DNA of 64,000 nt from Planctomonas sp. JC2975. Its GTDB lineage: Bacteria; Actinomycetota; Actinomycetes; Actinomycetales; Microbacteriaceae. A program made the translations under genes and the position numbers. Of the stretch, positions 34,192-42,878 are shown in pieces (position 1 is the stretch's first letter; each line of letters begins with the position of its first letter). The stretch spans positions 310,001 through 374,000 of the forward strand of contig NZ_JABEKS010000003.1 of the NCBI RefSeq assembly GCF_012985205.1, read 5' to 3'. The notes below the pieces were generated by a model, which was not told the DNA's origin, did not search any database, and saw only the letters and a program-made list of their open reading frames with translations.

Positions 34192-35456
34192 GGGGCCTCC
34201 AGAGCGCCATCCGGTCGGCGCACCCCCGCCGCCCAGGCGTCGTGCCCCGAGAGTTCGGCCGGGTAACGGGCCGCCGCGCTCTCGTCGATGTCTATACCCC
34301 ACCCCGGTGCATCGTTGGGCGTCAGCCAGCCGTCCTCGATACGAAGAGTACCCGGGAAGACCTCGTGCGTTGCCTCGTTGTAGACGTGGCCCTCCTGGAT
34401 GCCGAACGCCGGCGATATGACATCGAGCGCCACGTTCGCGGCCGCGCCGATCGGCGAGGTGTCCCCTGGGCCGTGCCAGGCCGTGCGGATGCCGTTCGCC
34501 TCCGCCAGATCCGCGAGTTTGCGGCCCGCGGTGAGCCCTCCGATGTCGGAGACGTGGCTGCGGATGAGGTCGACGCCCTTGTTCTGGATGAGCCGCGCGG
34601 CATCCTGGAACGACGTGGTCAACTCGCCGACCGCGATCGGGATGGGGCTCGCCGCCCGAACCTCCGGGAGGCGGTCCCAGTGCTCGGGCGGCAGCACGTC
34701 CTCCAGGAAGAACAGGCGGTACGGCTCGAGCGCACGGGCGAGCCAGACCGCGTCCTTCGGCGTGAGCCTCGAGTGCACGTCGTGCAGCAGCTCGATGTTG
34801 TCGGGCAGACGATCGCGTGCGGCCTCGAAGAGCGCCGGCGTGCGCCGCAGGTAGTCGCGGGCGCTCCAGCCGTTGCGGTAGGGCGCATCCGGATACTCGG
34901 TCGGCATCGCCGGTGCGCCGTATCCGCCGCCGCCCGGGGTCGACACCTGCAGCCGCACGTAGCGCTGGCCGCGATCGATCAGGCGTTCTGCGCTGTCGAG
35001 GGCCTCATCGATCGTTCGGCCGTCTGCATGCAGGTAGGTGTCGGCCGCAGCGCGCACCTTGCCGCCCAGCAGTTCGTGCACCGGCATTCCGGCACGCTTG
35101 CCCGCGATGTCCCAGAGCGCCTGGTCCACACCGGAGATGGCGTTGTTCGTGACCGGGCCCCCGCGCCAGTATCCCGTGAACCCGATGAGACGCGTCAGAT
35201 CTCCGATGTCACCCGGGTACCGCCCGATGAGCAGTCGCGCGACGTGATCGTCGATGAACGAGCGCACCGCCATCCAGCGCTGGGTGAAGGTGGCGCAGCC
35301 GAGGCCGTAGAGGCCGGGCTCGTTCGTGTCGATCCGCACGACGACGAGGGCGGTGCCCTCCGGCGCGGTGACGATCGCGCGAACGGAGGTGATGCGCAGA
35401 TCCGTGCGGGGGCGCCAGGGGTTCTCGAAGGTGTTCATCGTCTCTTTCGTGTTCAT
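34188..35456 (-). CDS. Mannonate-dehydratase-like enolase-superfamily dehydratase
   Basis: A 422-residue sugar-acid dehydratase of the ManD/RspA subgroup. Metal ligands are D in LLHDVHSRLTPKD, E in YRLFFLEDVLP and E in PIAVGELTTS. Catalytic His appears as HDVH and in TAWHGPGDTSP. The barrel and C-terminal VFPGTLRIEDGWL pattern closely follow D-mannonate/D-gluconate dehydratases, which form 2-keto-3-deoxy acids. ATG at 35456 is coupled to the previous stop (ATGA); an alternative ATG is at 35438. With the uronate-dehydrogenase-like neighbour it suggests an oxidative sugar-acid route. The exact substrate is inferred. Confidence 0.88.
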   Translation of the reverse strand: MNTKETMNTFENPWRPRTDLRITSVRAIVTAPEGTALVVVRIDTNEPGLYGLGCATFTQRWMAVRSFIDDHVARLLIGRYPGDIGDLTRLIGFTGYWRGGPVTNNAISGVDQALWDIAGKRAGMPVHELLGGKVRAAADTYLHADGRTIDEALDSAERLIDRGQRYVRLQVSTPGGGGYGAPAMPTEYPDAPYRNGWSARDYLRRTPALFEAARDRLPDNIELLHDVHSRLTPKDAVWLARALEPYRLFFLEDVLPPEHWDRLPEVRAASPIPIAVGELTTSFQDAARLIQNKGVDLIRSHVSDIGGLTAGRKLADLAEANGIRTAWHGPGDTSPIGAAANVALDVISPAFGIQEGHVYNEATHEVFPGTLRIEDGWLTPNDAPGWGIDIDESAAARYPAELSGHDAWAAGVRRPDGALEAP

Positions 35457-36349
35457 GCCGTCAGCGGAATATCCGCCGGCAGGTCCCGCGTCTCCAGGTC
35501 GAGCAGGTGCTGCGCCCGGAATCCGATCAGGCGTTCCGCGTCCGTCAGGTCCATCGGCACCTCGCGTTCGACGAAGCGCTTGTGCCGAGGCACGTCGGGT
35601 GCGAGGGCGTCCAGAACGTCCTCCGTGCGATACGGGATGCTCGTTGTCGGGGCCGCGAGATAGAACGCGTTCGCGCCGCGGGCATCCGTTTCCAGACCGA
35701 GCTCGATCGCGCGCGCGGCGTCCCTCACATCGAGATACGCCCACGCCTCGGTGAGTCCGGGCCGTGGGTCCGCCGTCAGCTGCGCAGCAACGGCCGTCAG
35801 CGCAGCCATCGTGTTCACGTGCGGGAACCGCAGGGTCACGATGTCGACTCCCCACCGTCGATTGACCATGTGCGACGCGTTCTCGTCGTTCAGCTTCGAC
35901 AGCGAGTACCAGTCGGAGACGTCGGCGGGGATGTCCGTGTCGAGCGGGAAGTACGGCGGGCGGGCATCCCGGTCGACGCCCTGCGGCAGGCCGTATCGGT
36001 TGATGCTGCCGGCGACGACGGCCCTGCGCACACCGCGCTGCGCCGCCTGCGTGAGCACGTTGAAGGTGGAGATGACGTTGGTCGCGTAGACGTCGTACGG
36101 CGAGCCGGCGTCGCGGTGTGGAAGGGCAGCAAGGTGCACGACCAGTTCGACATCGGCGAGCGCCGCCGCGACATCCCGCTCCGAGCGGGTGTCTCCGTGC
36201 ACGACCCGATCCGCGCCGTCCACGGCCTGCCCCGGCTGGCACAGAGCGGTGACGAGGGCTCCCTGCTCCGCGAGGTGCCGGGTCGTCACGCTGCCGATGC
36301 GCCCAGCAGCTCCTGTCACCAGCACACGCCTGCCGTCGATCTGCGTCAT
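35453..36349 (-). CDS. NAD-dependent SDR, uronate-dehydrogenase/epimerase-like
   Basis: A 298-residue extended short-chain dehydrogenase. NAD motif VTGAAGRIG at the N-terminus, HLAALPH strand, then the catalytic Y-x-x-x-K as YSLSK after GSINRYG. The size and the motif order resemble uronate dehydrogenases as well as sugar epimerases. In an operon with a mannonate-dehydratase-like enzyme, oxidation of a sugar or uronate to a lactone is the favoured role. ATG 36349 overlaps the permease stop (ATGA). Confidence 0.82.
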   Translation of the reverse strand: MTQIDGRRVLVTGAAGRIGSVTTRHLAEQGALVTALCQPGQAVDGADRVVHGDTRSERDVAAALADVELVVHLAALPHRDAGSPYDVYATNVISTFNVLTQAAQRGVRRAVVAGSINRYGLPQGVDRDARPPYFPLDTDIPADVSDWYSLSKLNDENASHMVNRRWGVDIVTLRFPHVNTMAALTAVAAQLTADPRPGLTEAWAYLDVRDAARAIELGLETDARGANAFYLAAPTTSIPYRTEDVLDALAPDVPRHKRFVEREVPMDLTDAERLIGFRAQHLLDLETRDLPADIPLTA

Positions 36350-37326
36350 CCCTTGAGTCCTCCTGCCGCACTGACCCCGCGCAGGAACTGCTTCTGGAAG
36401 ATGACGAACAGCACCACGGGAATGATGATCGTCAGGAACACGGCGGCCATCTGCACCGCGAACGGCAGTGTCGTCCCGTTGCCGAAGTTGCCCAGCGTCA
36501 CCGATACCGGCTGCAGACTCGGATTCGTCAGAACCAGCATCGGCCAGAGGTAGTCCTTCCACGACGCGATGATCGTGAGCAGCGTCACCACGCCGAGGAT
36601 CGGCCGCGACAGCGGGATCACCACCGTCGTGAACACGCGGATGGCGCTCGCGCCATCGATCCGCGCCGCCTCGATGAGCTCGCGCGGGATCGAGTCGAAG
36701 AACCGCTTCAGCACAACCACATTGAAAGCACTCGCACCCGCCGGAAGCCATACCCCCCAGAAGGTGTTGAGCAGGCTGACATTCAGCACCGGCATGCTCA
36801 GGATCGTGAGATACAGCGGCACCAGGCTGATCACGCCGGGGAGGAAGAGCGTCGCGAGTATCGCTCCGGAGAGGATCGGGCTCCACTTCGGCCGCAGCAC
36901 GCTGAGCAGGTAGGCGGCCGTCGCACTGACGAACAGCGTCGCGACGGTGCAGCCCACGGCGACGAGCACCGTGTTGCCGAGCGATGCCCCGATCTGCGCG
37001 CCGTTCCACGCCAGCGGCAGGTTCCCCCACTGCAGTGGCGTCGTCCAGATGCCCATCGGGTTGCTGATGATGGCCTGGCTGTTCGCGACGGATGCCCGAG
37101 CAGACCACGCGATCGGCCCCAGCCCGGCAACCAGCAGGCCGATGAACATCACGACCTGCAGGATCCACATGCTCGCGATCACGACCGGACGCTTGCGGTC
37201 GGCGGAGGAGATGGCCCCGCGCTCCTTGACCTCCTGCTGCCGCCGGCGGCGCCTGCGCGGCGCTTCCGCTTCGATCGTCTCCAGTTCGGCCGGCGCGATG
37301 ACAATGCTCTGACCTGCTGCACTCAT
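36346..37326 (-). CDS. Carbohydrate ABC importer permease, MalG type (cluster 2)
   Basis: A 326-residue subunit with an Arg-rich N-terminus (RRRRRRQQEVKERG) ahead of six membrane segments. The ATPase-docking loop is ELIEAARIDGASAIRVF. The family ending is QKQFLRGVSAAGGLKG. ATG 37326 overlaps the stop of the MalF-type gene (ATGA), and its own stop overlaps the next start, so it is part of the coupled chain running from 38258 to 32003. Confidence 0.93.
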   Translation of the reverse strand: MSAAGQSIVIAPAELETIEAEAPRRRRRRQQEVKERGAISSADRKRPVVIASMWILQVVMFIGLLVAGLGPIAWSARASVANSQAIISNPMGIWTTPLQWGNLPLAWNGAQIGASLGNTVLVAVGCTVATLFVSATAAYLLSVLRPKWSPILSGAILATLFLPGVISLVPLYLTILSMPVLNVSLLNTFWGVWLPAGASAFNVVVLKRFFDSIPRELIEAARIDGASAIRVFTTVVIPLSRPILGVVTLLTIIASWKDYLWPMLVLTNPSLQPVSVTLGNFGNGTTLPFAVQMAAVFLTIIIPVVLFVIFQKQFLRGVSAAGGLKG

Positions 37327-38258
37327 GACGGGCTCCAACGCTTGGTGATGAAGTGGTAGACGATCGAGAGCACGCACAGGAAGAGCGCGAGGATCACGCT
37401 GAGAGCCGTGGCCGCGCCGTAGTCGCCGTTGACGAACGCGTAGTTGTAGATCTTGAGCATGATCGTCTGCGTGGCGTTGTTCGGTCCGCCCCCTGTGAAG
37501 AGGAACGGCTCGGTGAACAGCTGGAACGTGCCGATCAGCTGCAGCAGCATCATGATGAAGATCACGCCCCGCAGCTGCGGGATCGTGATGTGCCACAGGC
37601 GCGACCAGATGCCTGCGCCGTCGATCTCGGCGGCCTCGTACAGCTCGGAGCTGATGCCGCCGATCGCCGCGATGTAGATGATCGCCGTCGCTCCGGCGCC
37701 TGCCCACGTCGTGTAGAGCACCAGGGACGGCATGGCCATGGCTTCGGAGTTCAGCCACGGATACGGTCCGAGCCCGATCCATCCGAGCATGCTGTTGAAG
37801 ATGCCGTCGCTGGAGGGGTCGTAGAAGAACTTCCAGAGCAGGATGCCGGCCACCGGCGGCACGACGGCCGGCAGGTAGGCGAGCAGGTTGTACATCCATC
37901 CGAAGCGCCGCAGTTCGTTGACGAACACGGCGATCAGGATGGGCACCGGGAACCCGAACACCAGCCCGAGCAGGGCGTAGTACCCGGTGTTGAGCGCGGC
38001 CTGGGGCAGGCCGGGATCGGTGAGCACGTACGTGAAGTTGTTCAGCCCGACCCAGAGCGCTGGCCCGACGAGGTTCGTCTTCTCCACGCTCATGAGCACG
38101 CCGCGCACGACGGGACCCCAGCTGAAGTACAGGAAGATCAGCACCACCGGAATCGCGAAGAGCACGGCGGTCAGACCGCCGGAGCGGTACCACCGCACCA
38201 CTCCGCGGCCGCGTTGCGGCTTCAGCCGCGGGACATCGACAAAGACAGTTCGAGACAT
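37323..38258 (-). CDS. Carbohydrate ABC importer permease, MalF type (cluster 2)
   Basis: A 311-residue inner-membrane subunit with six segments and EAA loop ELYEAAEIDGAGIWSRL. ATG 38258 with GGACGA upstream is chosen over an in-frame start at 38318, which would begin inside the strong hairpin following the binding-protein gene. It heterodimerises with the next permease. Confidence 0.93.
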   Translation of the reverse strand: MSRTVFVDVPRLKPQRGRGVVRWYRSGGLTAVLFAIPVVLIFLYFSWGPVVRGVLMSVEKTNLVGPALWVGLNNFTYVLTDPGLPQAALNTGYYALLGLVFGFPVPILIAVFVNELRRFGWMYNLLAYLPAVVPPVAGILLWKFFYDPSSDGIFNSMLGWIGLGPYPWLNSEAMAMPSLVLYTTWAGAGATAIIYIAAIGGISSELYEAAEIDGAGIWSRLWHITIPQLRGVIFIMMLLQLIGTFQLFTEPFLFTGGGPNNATQTIMLKIYNYAFVNGDYGAATALSVILALFLCVLSIVYHFITKRWSPS

Positions 38259-38274
38259 TCGTTCGTCCGTAACC

Positions 38275-38318
38275 GTGCAGGTGGGCGGGCCGGTGCGACC
38301 GGGCCCGCCCACCCGCAC
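38275..38318 (-). promoter_or_regulatory. Strong intercistronic hairpin after binding-protein gene (cluster 2)
   Basis: A stem of about 20 bp (left arm 38275-38294, right arm 38298-38318; one mismatch and one bulge) closed by a GCG loop. It begins 4 nt after the binding-protein stop codon and ends before the permease start. There is no T-run, so it probably protects the upstream mRNA and limits, rather than ends, transcription, raising binding protein over permease, as described for malE-malF-type operons. Confidence 0.75.
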
Positions 38319-38322
38319 TGGC

Positions 38323-39702
38323 TCAGCGCTGCTGCGCGAGCGTCCGGTTGATGGTCGTGGCGGCAGTCGAGACCAGCGACTTGATGTCGGCGTTCTGATC
38401 CGTCAGCACTTTCTGCACCACGGGATCGAGCGTTGCGTAGGTGTCCTGGGCGTCCGCGGGCTCAGGGACGAGCGGCAGCGTCGATGCGGTGTATCCCTTG
38501 AACTGGTCGAGGGGCACGTTGATCTGATCCTTGATCCAGCCCATGTACCGGTCGTAGACCTTCTGGGTCACCGGCGGCAGTCCCGGTGTTCCTACCGCGG
38601 AGCCGTCGGCTCCCGATGCCTTGGCGTTCGCGATGGCGAGATCCTTGTCGAAGTACTGCTGGAAGTTCATGAACTTCACCCACTTCGCCGCGGCGAGCAG
38701 CTGGTTCGGTGACGCCTTCGCGTTGAACATGGCGATCGTGCCGCCGGTGAGCGTTCCGTTGGTGCCGTTGGCCTGCGGCAGGGCACCCTCGCCGAAGTCG
38801 TCCGGGTTCATGCCGTAGAGGTGCACAGCCTGGTTGTAGATGTCCGGTGCCTGGAGCACCATGCCGATCTTGCCGGCGGAGAACGCCTTGCGGATGTCGT
38901 CCTGGTTGTACAGGAACTGGCTGCCCATCGAACCATCGGTCCAGCGCATGTCGTGCAGCGCCTGCAGGGCCTCCTCGGTCTGCGCACCCATGGTCGACTT
39001 CTTGCCGGCCTTGTCGGTGACGGTTCCGCCCATGCTGTAGGTCATGGTGGTGAGCATCCAGCCGCCCGTGTTATTGGTCGTCAACTGGGCGTAACCGGCG
39101 ACGTTCGGCACCTTGTCGTGGATCGCCTTGGCATCCTGACGCACCTCGTCCCACGTCGTCGGCGGTTTGTTCGGGTCGAGACCCGCTTCGGTGAAGATCT
39201 TGCGGTTGTAGGCGATCCCGACCGAGAACAGGCCGTAAGGAATCGTGTAGACGTCGCCCTTGTCGTCCTGAACGTTCTTCAGAGCGAGCGGGTTGAGATC
39301 CTGCAGCAGACCGATCTGCTTCAGGTAGGGCGTCATGTTCGGCAGCTGCCCGTTGGCGATGAGCTGCTTGCTGTAGGTGAGCGACACGTTCATCGTGTCG
39401 GGCAGGGTGCCGCCGGCGAGCTTCGCCTGGAACGACTGCGCCTGCCAGTACTCCGTGGTCGGCTTGACCGTGATGTTCGGGTACATCTTCTCGAACTGGT
39501 CGACCTGCTTCAGGAAGTTGGCGCGGTCGGCCTTCTTGTCCGCCGTCGGCTCGTCGCCGACGGTGATGGTGACCTTCGCCTTGGGGTCGGCCTTGCTCTG
39601 GTCGGCGGCATTGCCGGTGCCCGAACTCGTGCATCCGGTCAGCGCCGCGATCGTGCTGATGGAGGCGATCAGCACAGCGACCTTGACTGCTCGTTTCTTC
39701 AT
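38323..39702 (-). CDS. Sugar-binding lipoprotein of ABC importer (cluster 2)
   Basis: A 459-residue family 1 binding protein. It has a Sec-type lipoprotein signal (KKRAVKVAVLIASI, then lipobox LTGC). Mature parts include ITVGDEPTADKKADRANFLKQ and the GMVLQAPDIYNQA segment. ATG 39702 has GGAG in CAGGAGTTTCA upstream. First gene of cluster 2, preceded by an AT-rich promoter region with a 9-bp inverted repeat and followed by a strong hairpin. Confidence 0.93.
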   Translation of the reverse strand: MKKRAVKVAVLIASISTIAALTGCTSSGTGNAADQSKADPKAKVTITVGDEPTADKKADRANFLKQVDQFEKMYPNITVKPTTEYWQAQSFQAKLAGGTLPDTMNVSLTYSKQLIANGQLPNMTPYLKQIGLLQDLNPLALKNVQDDKGDVYTIPYGLFSVGIAYNRKIFTEAGLDPNKPPTTWDEVRQDAKAIHDKVPNVAGYAQLTTNNTGGWMLTTMTYSMGGTVTDKAGKKSTMGAQTEEALQALHDMRWTDGSMGSQFLYNQDDIRKAFSAGKIGMVLQAPDIYNQAVHLYGMNPDDFGEGALPQANGTNGTLTGGTIAMFNAKASPNQLLAAAKWVKFMNFQQYFDKDLAIANAKASGADGSAVGTPGLPPVTQKVYDRYMGWIKDQINVPLDQFKGYTASTLPLVPEPADAQDTYATLDPVVQKVLTDQNADIKSLVSTAATTINRTLAQQR

Positions 39703-39769
39703 TGAAACTCCTGGGTTGTGGGATTGGTGCGTTGCATGGTCCGCCGGGGATGGGTCGCGTTCCGGCGTT

Positions 39770-39822
39770 GTCCGAAAATATAAAACCAAGAGTGTTATTA
39801 AATCAAGGGCTTGTTTTCGGAC
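39770..39822. promoter_or_regulatory. AT-rich promoter region of cluster 2 with inverted repeat
   Basis: GTCCGAAAA (39770-39778) and TTTTCGGAC (39814-39822) are perfect 9-bp arms flanking a 35-bp AT-rich core (TATAAAACCAAGAG...). This is the AT-richest patch in the block and lies about 70 bp before the binding-protein ATG. It is the best candidate binding site for the ROK regulator. The opposite gene (GH31) ends at 39899, so the repeat is also just beyond its stop. Confidence 0.6.
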
Positions 39823-39898
39823 GACGGATGACGACTGCCGACGCGCACGGAAGAGCCGGCCACCGATGACGCGGTGACCGGCTCTCGACAGGGGCGGA

Positions 39899-42802
39899 TT
39901 ACTGCTGGTTCCCCTGGTCGCCCTGGTCGCCCTGGTTCCCCTGGCTCCCCTGGTTCCCCTGGTCGCCGGAGCCGCCCTTGTCGGAGACGACGTAGTTCGC
40001 TCCTGCGACGATCGGGAACTGGATGGCCCCGGTCGTCTTGTCCACCGTGAACGGAACCGGCTTTCCCTTGCCGTCGACGCGCACGACGATCGACTTGGCG
40101 TTCCACTTCGTGTTCATCGCCGTGATGGTCGACATCGTCTTCCCGTCGGCAGCCGTGTAGGTGTAGGCGGCACCGCGCTGGGCGACCGGAAACACCTGTG
40201 CCGAGACGGAAGACGACACCGTCGTGGATTTCTCGCCCGTCGCCGTCGTGTGCACCAGGATGCCCGTCCCGCCCACGAAGGCCGGGACCTTCCCGAAGGG
40301 CTGCGCGTAGTCGTGAATGGTGGTCGGACCGGTGAACCGCTCCCCTGTCTCGATGTCCATCCACTGACCGGCTGGCAGATACACGTCACGAGCCATCGCC
40401 GTCCCGGTGTCGCTGCCGTATAACGGAGCCACGAGCAACGACGGACCCATCATCCACTCGTACTGCTTCGCGCTGTACGACACGAGGTCGTACGTGTTCG
40501 TGTCGGTCGGATAGGCGATCGGCAGCGGAGTCGCCGTGGACGGATACCCCGTTCGCCACGAGTCGACGGCGGCCGAATAGATGTACGGCTGGTACTCGGC
40601 GTGCCACTGGGCGGCCTTGACCGTTGCGGCCCGCAGGGACTCGTCGCTCATCCTCCACGGCTCGTTGCCGAAGGACATGGCGGGCGAGACGGCGGCCATC
40701 ATCGCGTTGCGGGTGAGATACTTCTGCTTGTCGGCATTGGTCTCCAGGTCGCTCATCGGCCGTCCGCCGACGATGTCCGGATAGAAGTTCGCCTCGCCGC
40801 TCGCGGCGAACGCGAGGCCGTTGACGACGGTGCGGTCGCGATCCTTCGGACCCTGGTTGTAGTCGGTGTCGTTCTCGCGCAGGATCGACCCCGGCACCGA
40901 GTAGGCGCTGTTGCGCACCATGACCTGCTCGCCGGCCTTCACGAGCGCCTCGTCGATGGCGTTGACCAGGGCGTTGTCGGCGAAGTCGTTCGCCGTCGCG
41001 TCGAACATGTGGTCTTCCTTGAAGCCCTGCGCTCCCCACAGCTCCTCGTTCTGCACGAACCACTCGACCGCCGCCGGGTTGTCGGGATCGACGAGGTATA
41101 CGCGTCCGCTCGGGAACGAGATGGTCGAGAACGTGCGGGGAGTGCCATCCGCATTCTTGATGAAGTAGCCCTTGTCGAGGCCCTCCTGCACCCACGGACC
41201 GTCCTTCGCCGGGTCGTACGTGCCGCCGGCGGACGGGAGCGCGGGGAACGACTGCCGCAGGCCGAGGATGAGGTTGATGCCCCGGTCGGAGAAGAACGCC
41301 TTGTAGGCATCCGGATCCGGATACTTCGATCCCCACATGCCGAAGCTCGACGTGGTGCCCTGCGCGTCGCCGACGTAAGGCCAGAAGCCGGATCCGGTGA
41401 CGGCCCAGCTGATCGGATACCCCTCGTCGAGGTACTTCTGCACGGAGGCCTCGATGGTCTGCTGGTTCGTGTTGTATGCGAGCGCGCCGTACGACTCGTA
41501 GCCGACGCCGAAGAAGTTGTAGTCCGGCTTCGCATCCGGATATCCGGCGGCGTGCCGCGCGTTCGAGTACGCCTTGTAGACGGTGGCCATGTCGCCGAAG
41601 AAGTAGTCGAGGGAGGCCATCGACGTGCCCGTGACGCCGAGGAGCGTCGCCGAGTCGTCGATCTGCACGGCGAGGTGGCCGTTGTCGAACGCGACCTGCC
41701 CGAATCCGCGATCCGGGAAGACCGTGAAGTTCGAGACGAACCGCATGCTCGTCGTCGCCGACGAGGTCTGGGCGTAGAAGTCGAGGTTCTTGATGCCGTA
41801 GACGTTGAGGTCGCTGCTCGTGCCGCCCAGATCGCCGAGACCGTAGGCCGGGTTCATCCCGCCCGCGAGCTGTGCGCGGATGACGCTGGACTTTCCGTCA
41901 TCGGGCGTGACGGAGAGCTTCGCGGTGTCGGCGTCGGCGGCGACGTGCACGGTGGCCGTCCGACCGTTGGAGAACAGCACGGAGAAGGTCACGCCCTTCG
42001 CATCGGCTCCCTTCACCGATGCCGACACTGCGCTGCACAACTCCGTGGAGTTCAAGCCGAGCACGAGCCCCGTCGTCTGGTTCGCGCCGGCGACCTGCTT
42101 GCCATTGCGCTCGAACGAGTAGCGGAATCCGTCACGGTCGACGTTCATCGCCCACTTCGTCGTCTCGACGCGGGCGGTTGAGCCTTCCTGCTTCAACGCG
42201 TAGCCGCCGAAGCGCTGCATGGATGTCTTGGCGGGCGCCGCCGGCGTGGTGACCGTGTCGCAGGCGGGCCCGGTCGGCGTCAGCCGCAGGGCGTCTGCCC
42301 GCGTGATCGCGCCGAGTGCCGTATTCGTCACGGCCTGACCGGTACTGGCCGTGACGGTGAAGGTGAAGGCCGACCCCGAATCGATCTGGGCTGTCCCGAG
42401 AGTCGTCCACCCGCCTCCGCCCTTGCTCTGATCGAAGTCCAGCGCTCCCCCGGTCTGGCCTGACCACGAGTAGCCGACGTGCCTGCCGTTGTCCGTCGAG
42501 CTCTGGTAGTAGACGGCGACGGTGTAGCGCCCCGTGGTGGGCACGCTCGTCGTCCAGGTCGCTGTGTCGCCTGCCGTGCGGCTATAGCGAGGCTGGATTC
42601 CGCCGTAGCTCGCATCCCGCGCGGTCGCCCACGTGCCGTTCTCCGTGTACCCGGTCGAATGCGTCGTGAGGAGTACGGCGTCGTCGGATGCCGCAGCGGC
42701 CGGTGCAGCCGAGACGGCTATCGCCGGCACTGCTGCCAGCACCCCAGCGATCAGGAGGGCGAGGCGCGTGCGCCCCCGCCCTCGCGATAGGCGTTTCTTC
42801 AT
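39899..42802 (-). CDS. Secreted glycoside hydrolase family 31 enzyme with CBM and collagen-like tail
   Basis: A 967-residue extracellular alpha-glycosidase-like enzyme. Sec signal peptide at about 1-38 (LALLIAGVLAAVPAIAVSA). Residues ~40-175 form a beta-sandwich of the CBM35/golvesin type (ATWTTSVPTTGRYTVAVYY). The GH31 N-terminal sandwich and barrel follow, with the nucleophile D597 in GFKEDHMF and the acid/base probably Asp in RENDTDYN. The last ~22 residues are Gly-X-Gln triplets. There is no LPXTG or C-terminal anchor. It is last in a cluster with FAD oxidoreductase and importer, so it likely releases a sugar outside the cell for import. Substrate (alpha-glucan, xyloside or other) is unknown. 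Confidence 0.88.
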   Translation of the reverse strand: MKKRLSRGRGRTRLALLIAGVLAAVPAIAVSAAPAAAASDDAVLLTTHSTGYTENGTWATARDASYGGIQPRYSRTAGDTATWTTSVPTTGRYTVAVYYQSSTDNGRHVGYSWSGQTGGALDFDQSKGGGGWTTLGTAQIDSGSAFTFTVTASTGQAVTNTALGAITRADALRLTPTGPACDTVTTPAAPAKTSMQRFGGYALKQEGSTARVETTKWAMNVDRDGFRYSFERNGKQVAGANQTTGLVLGLNSTELCSAVSASVKGADAKGVTFSVLFSNGRTATVHVAADADTAKLSVTPDDGKSSVIRAQLAGGMNPAYGLGDLGGTSSDLNVYGIKNLDFYAQTSSATTSMRFVSNFTVFPDRGFGQVAFDNGHLAVQIDDSATLLGVTGTSMASLDYFFGDMATVYKAYSNARHAAGYPDAKPDYNFFGVGYESYGALAYNTNQQTIEASVQKYLDEGYPISWAVTGSGFWPYVGDAQGTTSSFGMWGSKYPDPDAYKAFFSDRGINLILGLRQSFPALPSAGGTYDPAKDGPWVQEGLDKGYFIKNADGTPRTFSTISFPSGRVYLVDPDNPAAVEWFVQNEELWGAQGFKEDHMFDATANDFADNALVNAIDEALVKAGEQVMVRNSAYSVPGSILRENDTDYNQGPKDRDRTVVNGLAFAASGEANFYPDIVGGRPMSDLETNADKQKYLTRNAMMAAVSPAMSFGNEPWRMSDESLRAATVKAAQWHAEYQPYIYSAAVDSWRTGYPSTATPLPIAYPTDTNTYDLVSYSAKQYEWMMGPSLLVAPLYGSDTGTAMARDVYLPAGQWMDIETGERFTGPTTIHDYAQPFGKVPAFVGGTGILVHTTATGEKSTTVSSSVSAQVFPVAQRGAAYTYTAADGKTMSTITAMNTKWNAKSIVVRVDGKGKPVPFTVDKTTGAIQFPIVAGANYVVSDKGGSGDQGNQGSQGNQGDQGDQGNQQ
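39902..39967 (-). repeat. Collagen-like Gly-X-Gln coding repeat
   Basis: Twenty-two codons encoding seven G-[D/N/S]-Q triplets, ending QQ, at the very C-terminus of the GH31 enzyme. The DNA is a degenerate 9-bp repeat. Gly-X-Y periodicity of this kind can form a triple helix or act as a spacer; Pro is absent. Confidence 0.85.
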
Positions 42803-42878
42803 GGTGCTCCTTACTCGTCGTTGCGTATGAGCGCTCTGCCCTGTGGTGCTCGGAGTGCGCGGGATCCGCGCGGTGAAG

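Noticed and set aside
37353-38351. A 332-codon plus-strand frame across the MalF-type permease
   Set aside because: The minus-strand frame has six membrane segments and the EAA loop; this one is highly charged and lacks any signal.
40601-42181. A 526-codon plus-strand frame inside the GH31 gene
   Set aside because: Antisense of GC-rich codons; low complexity and no RBS.
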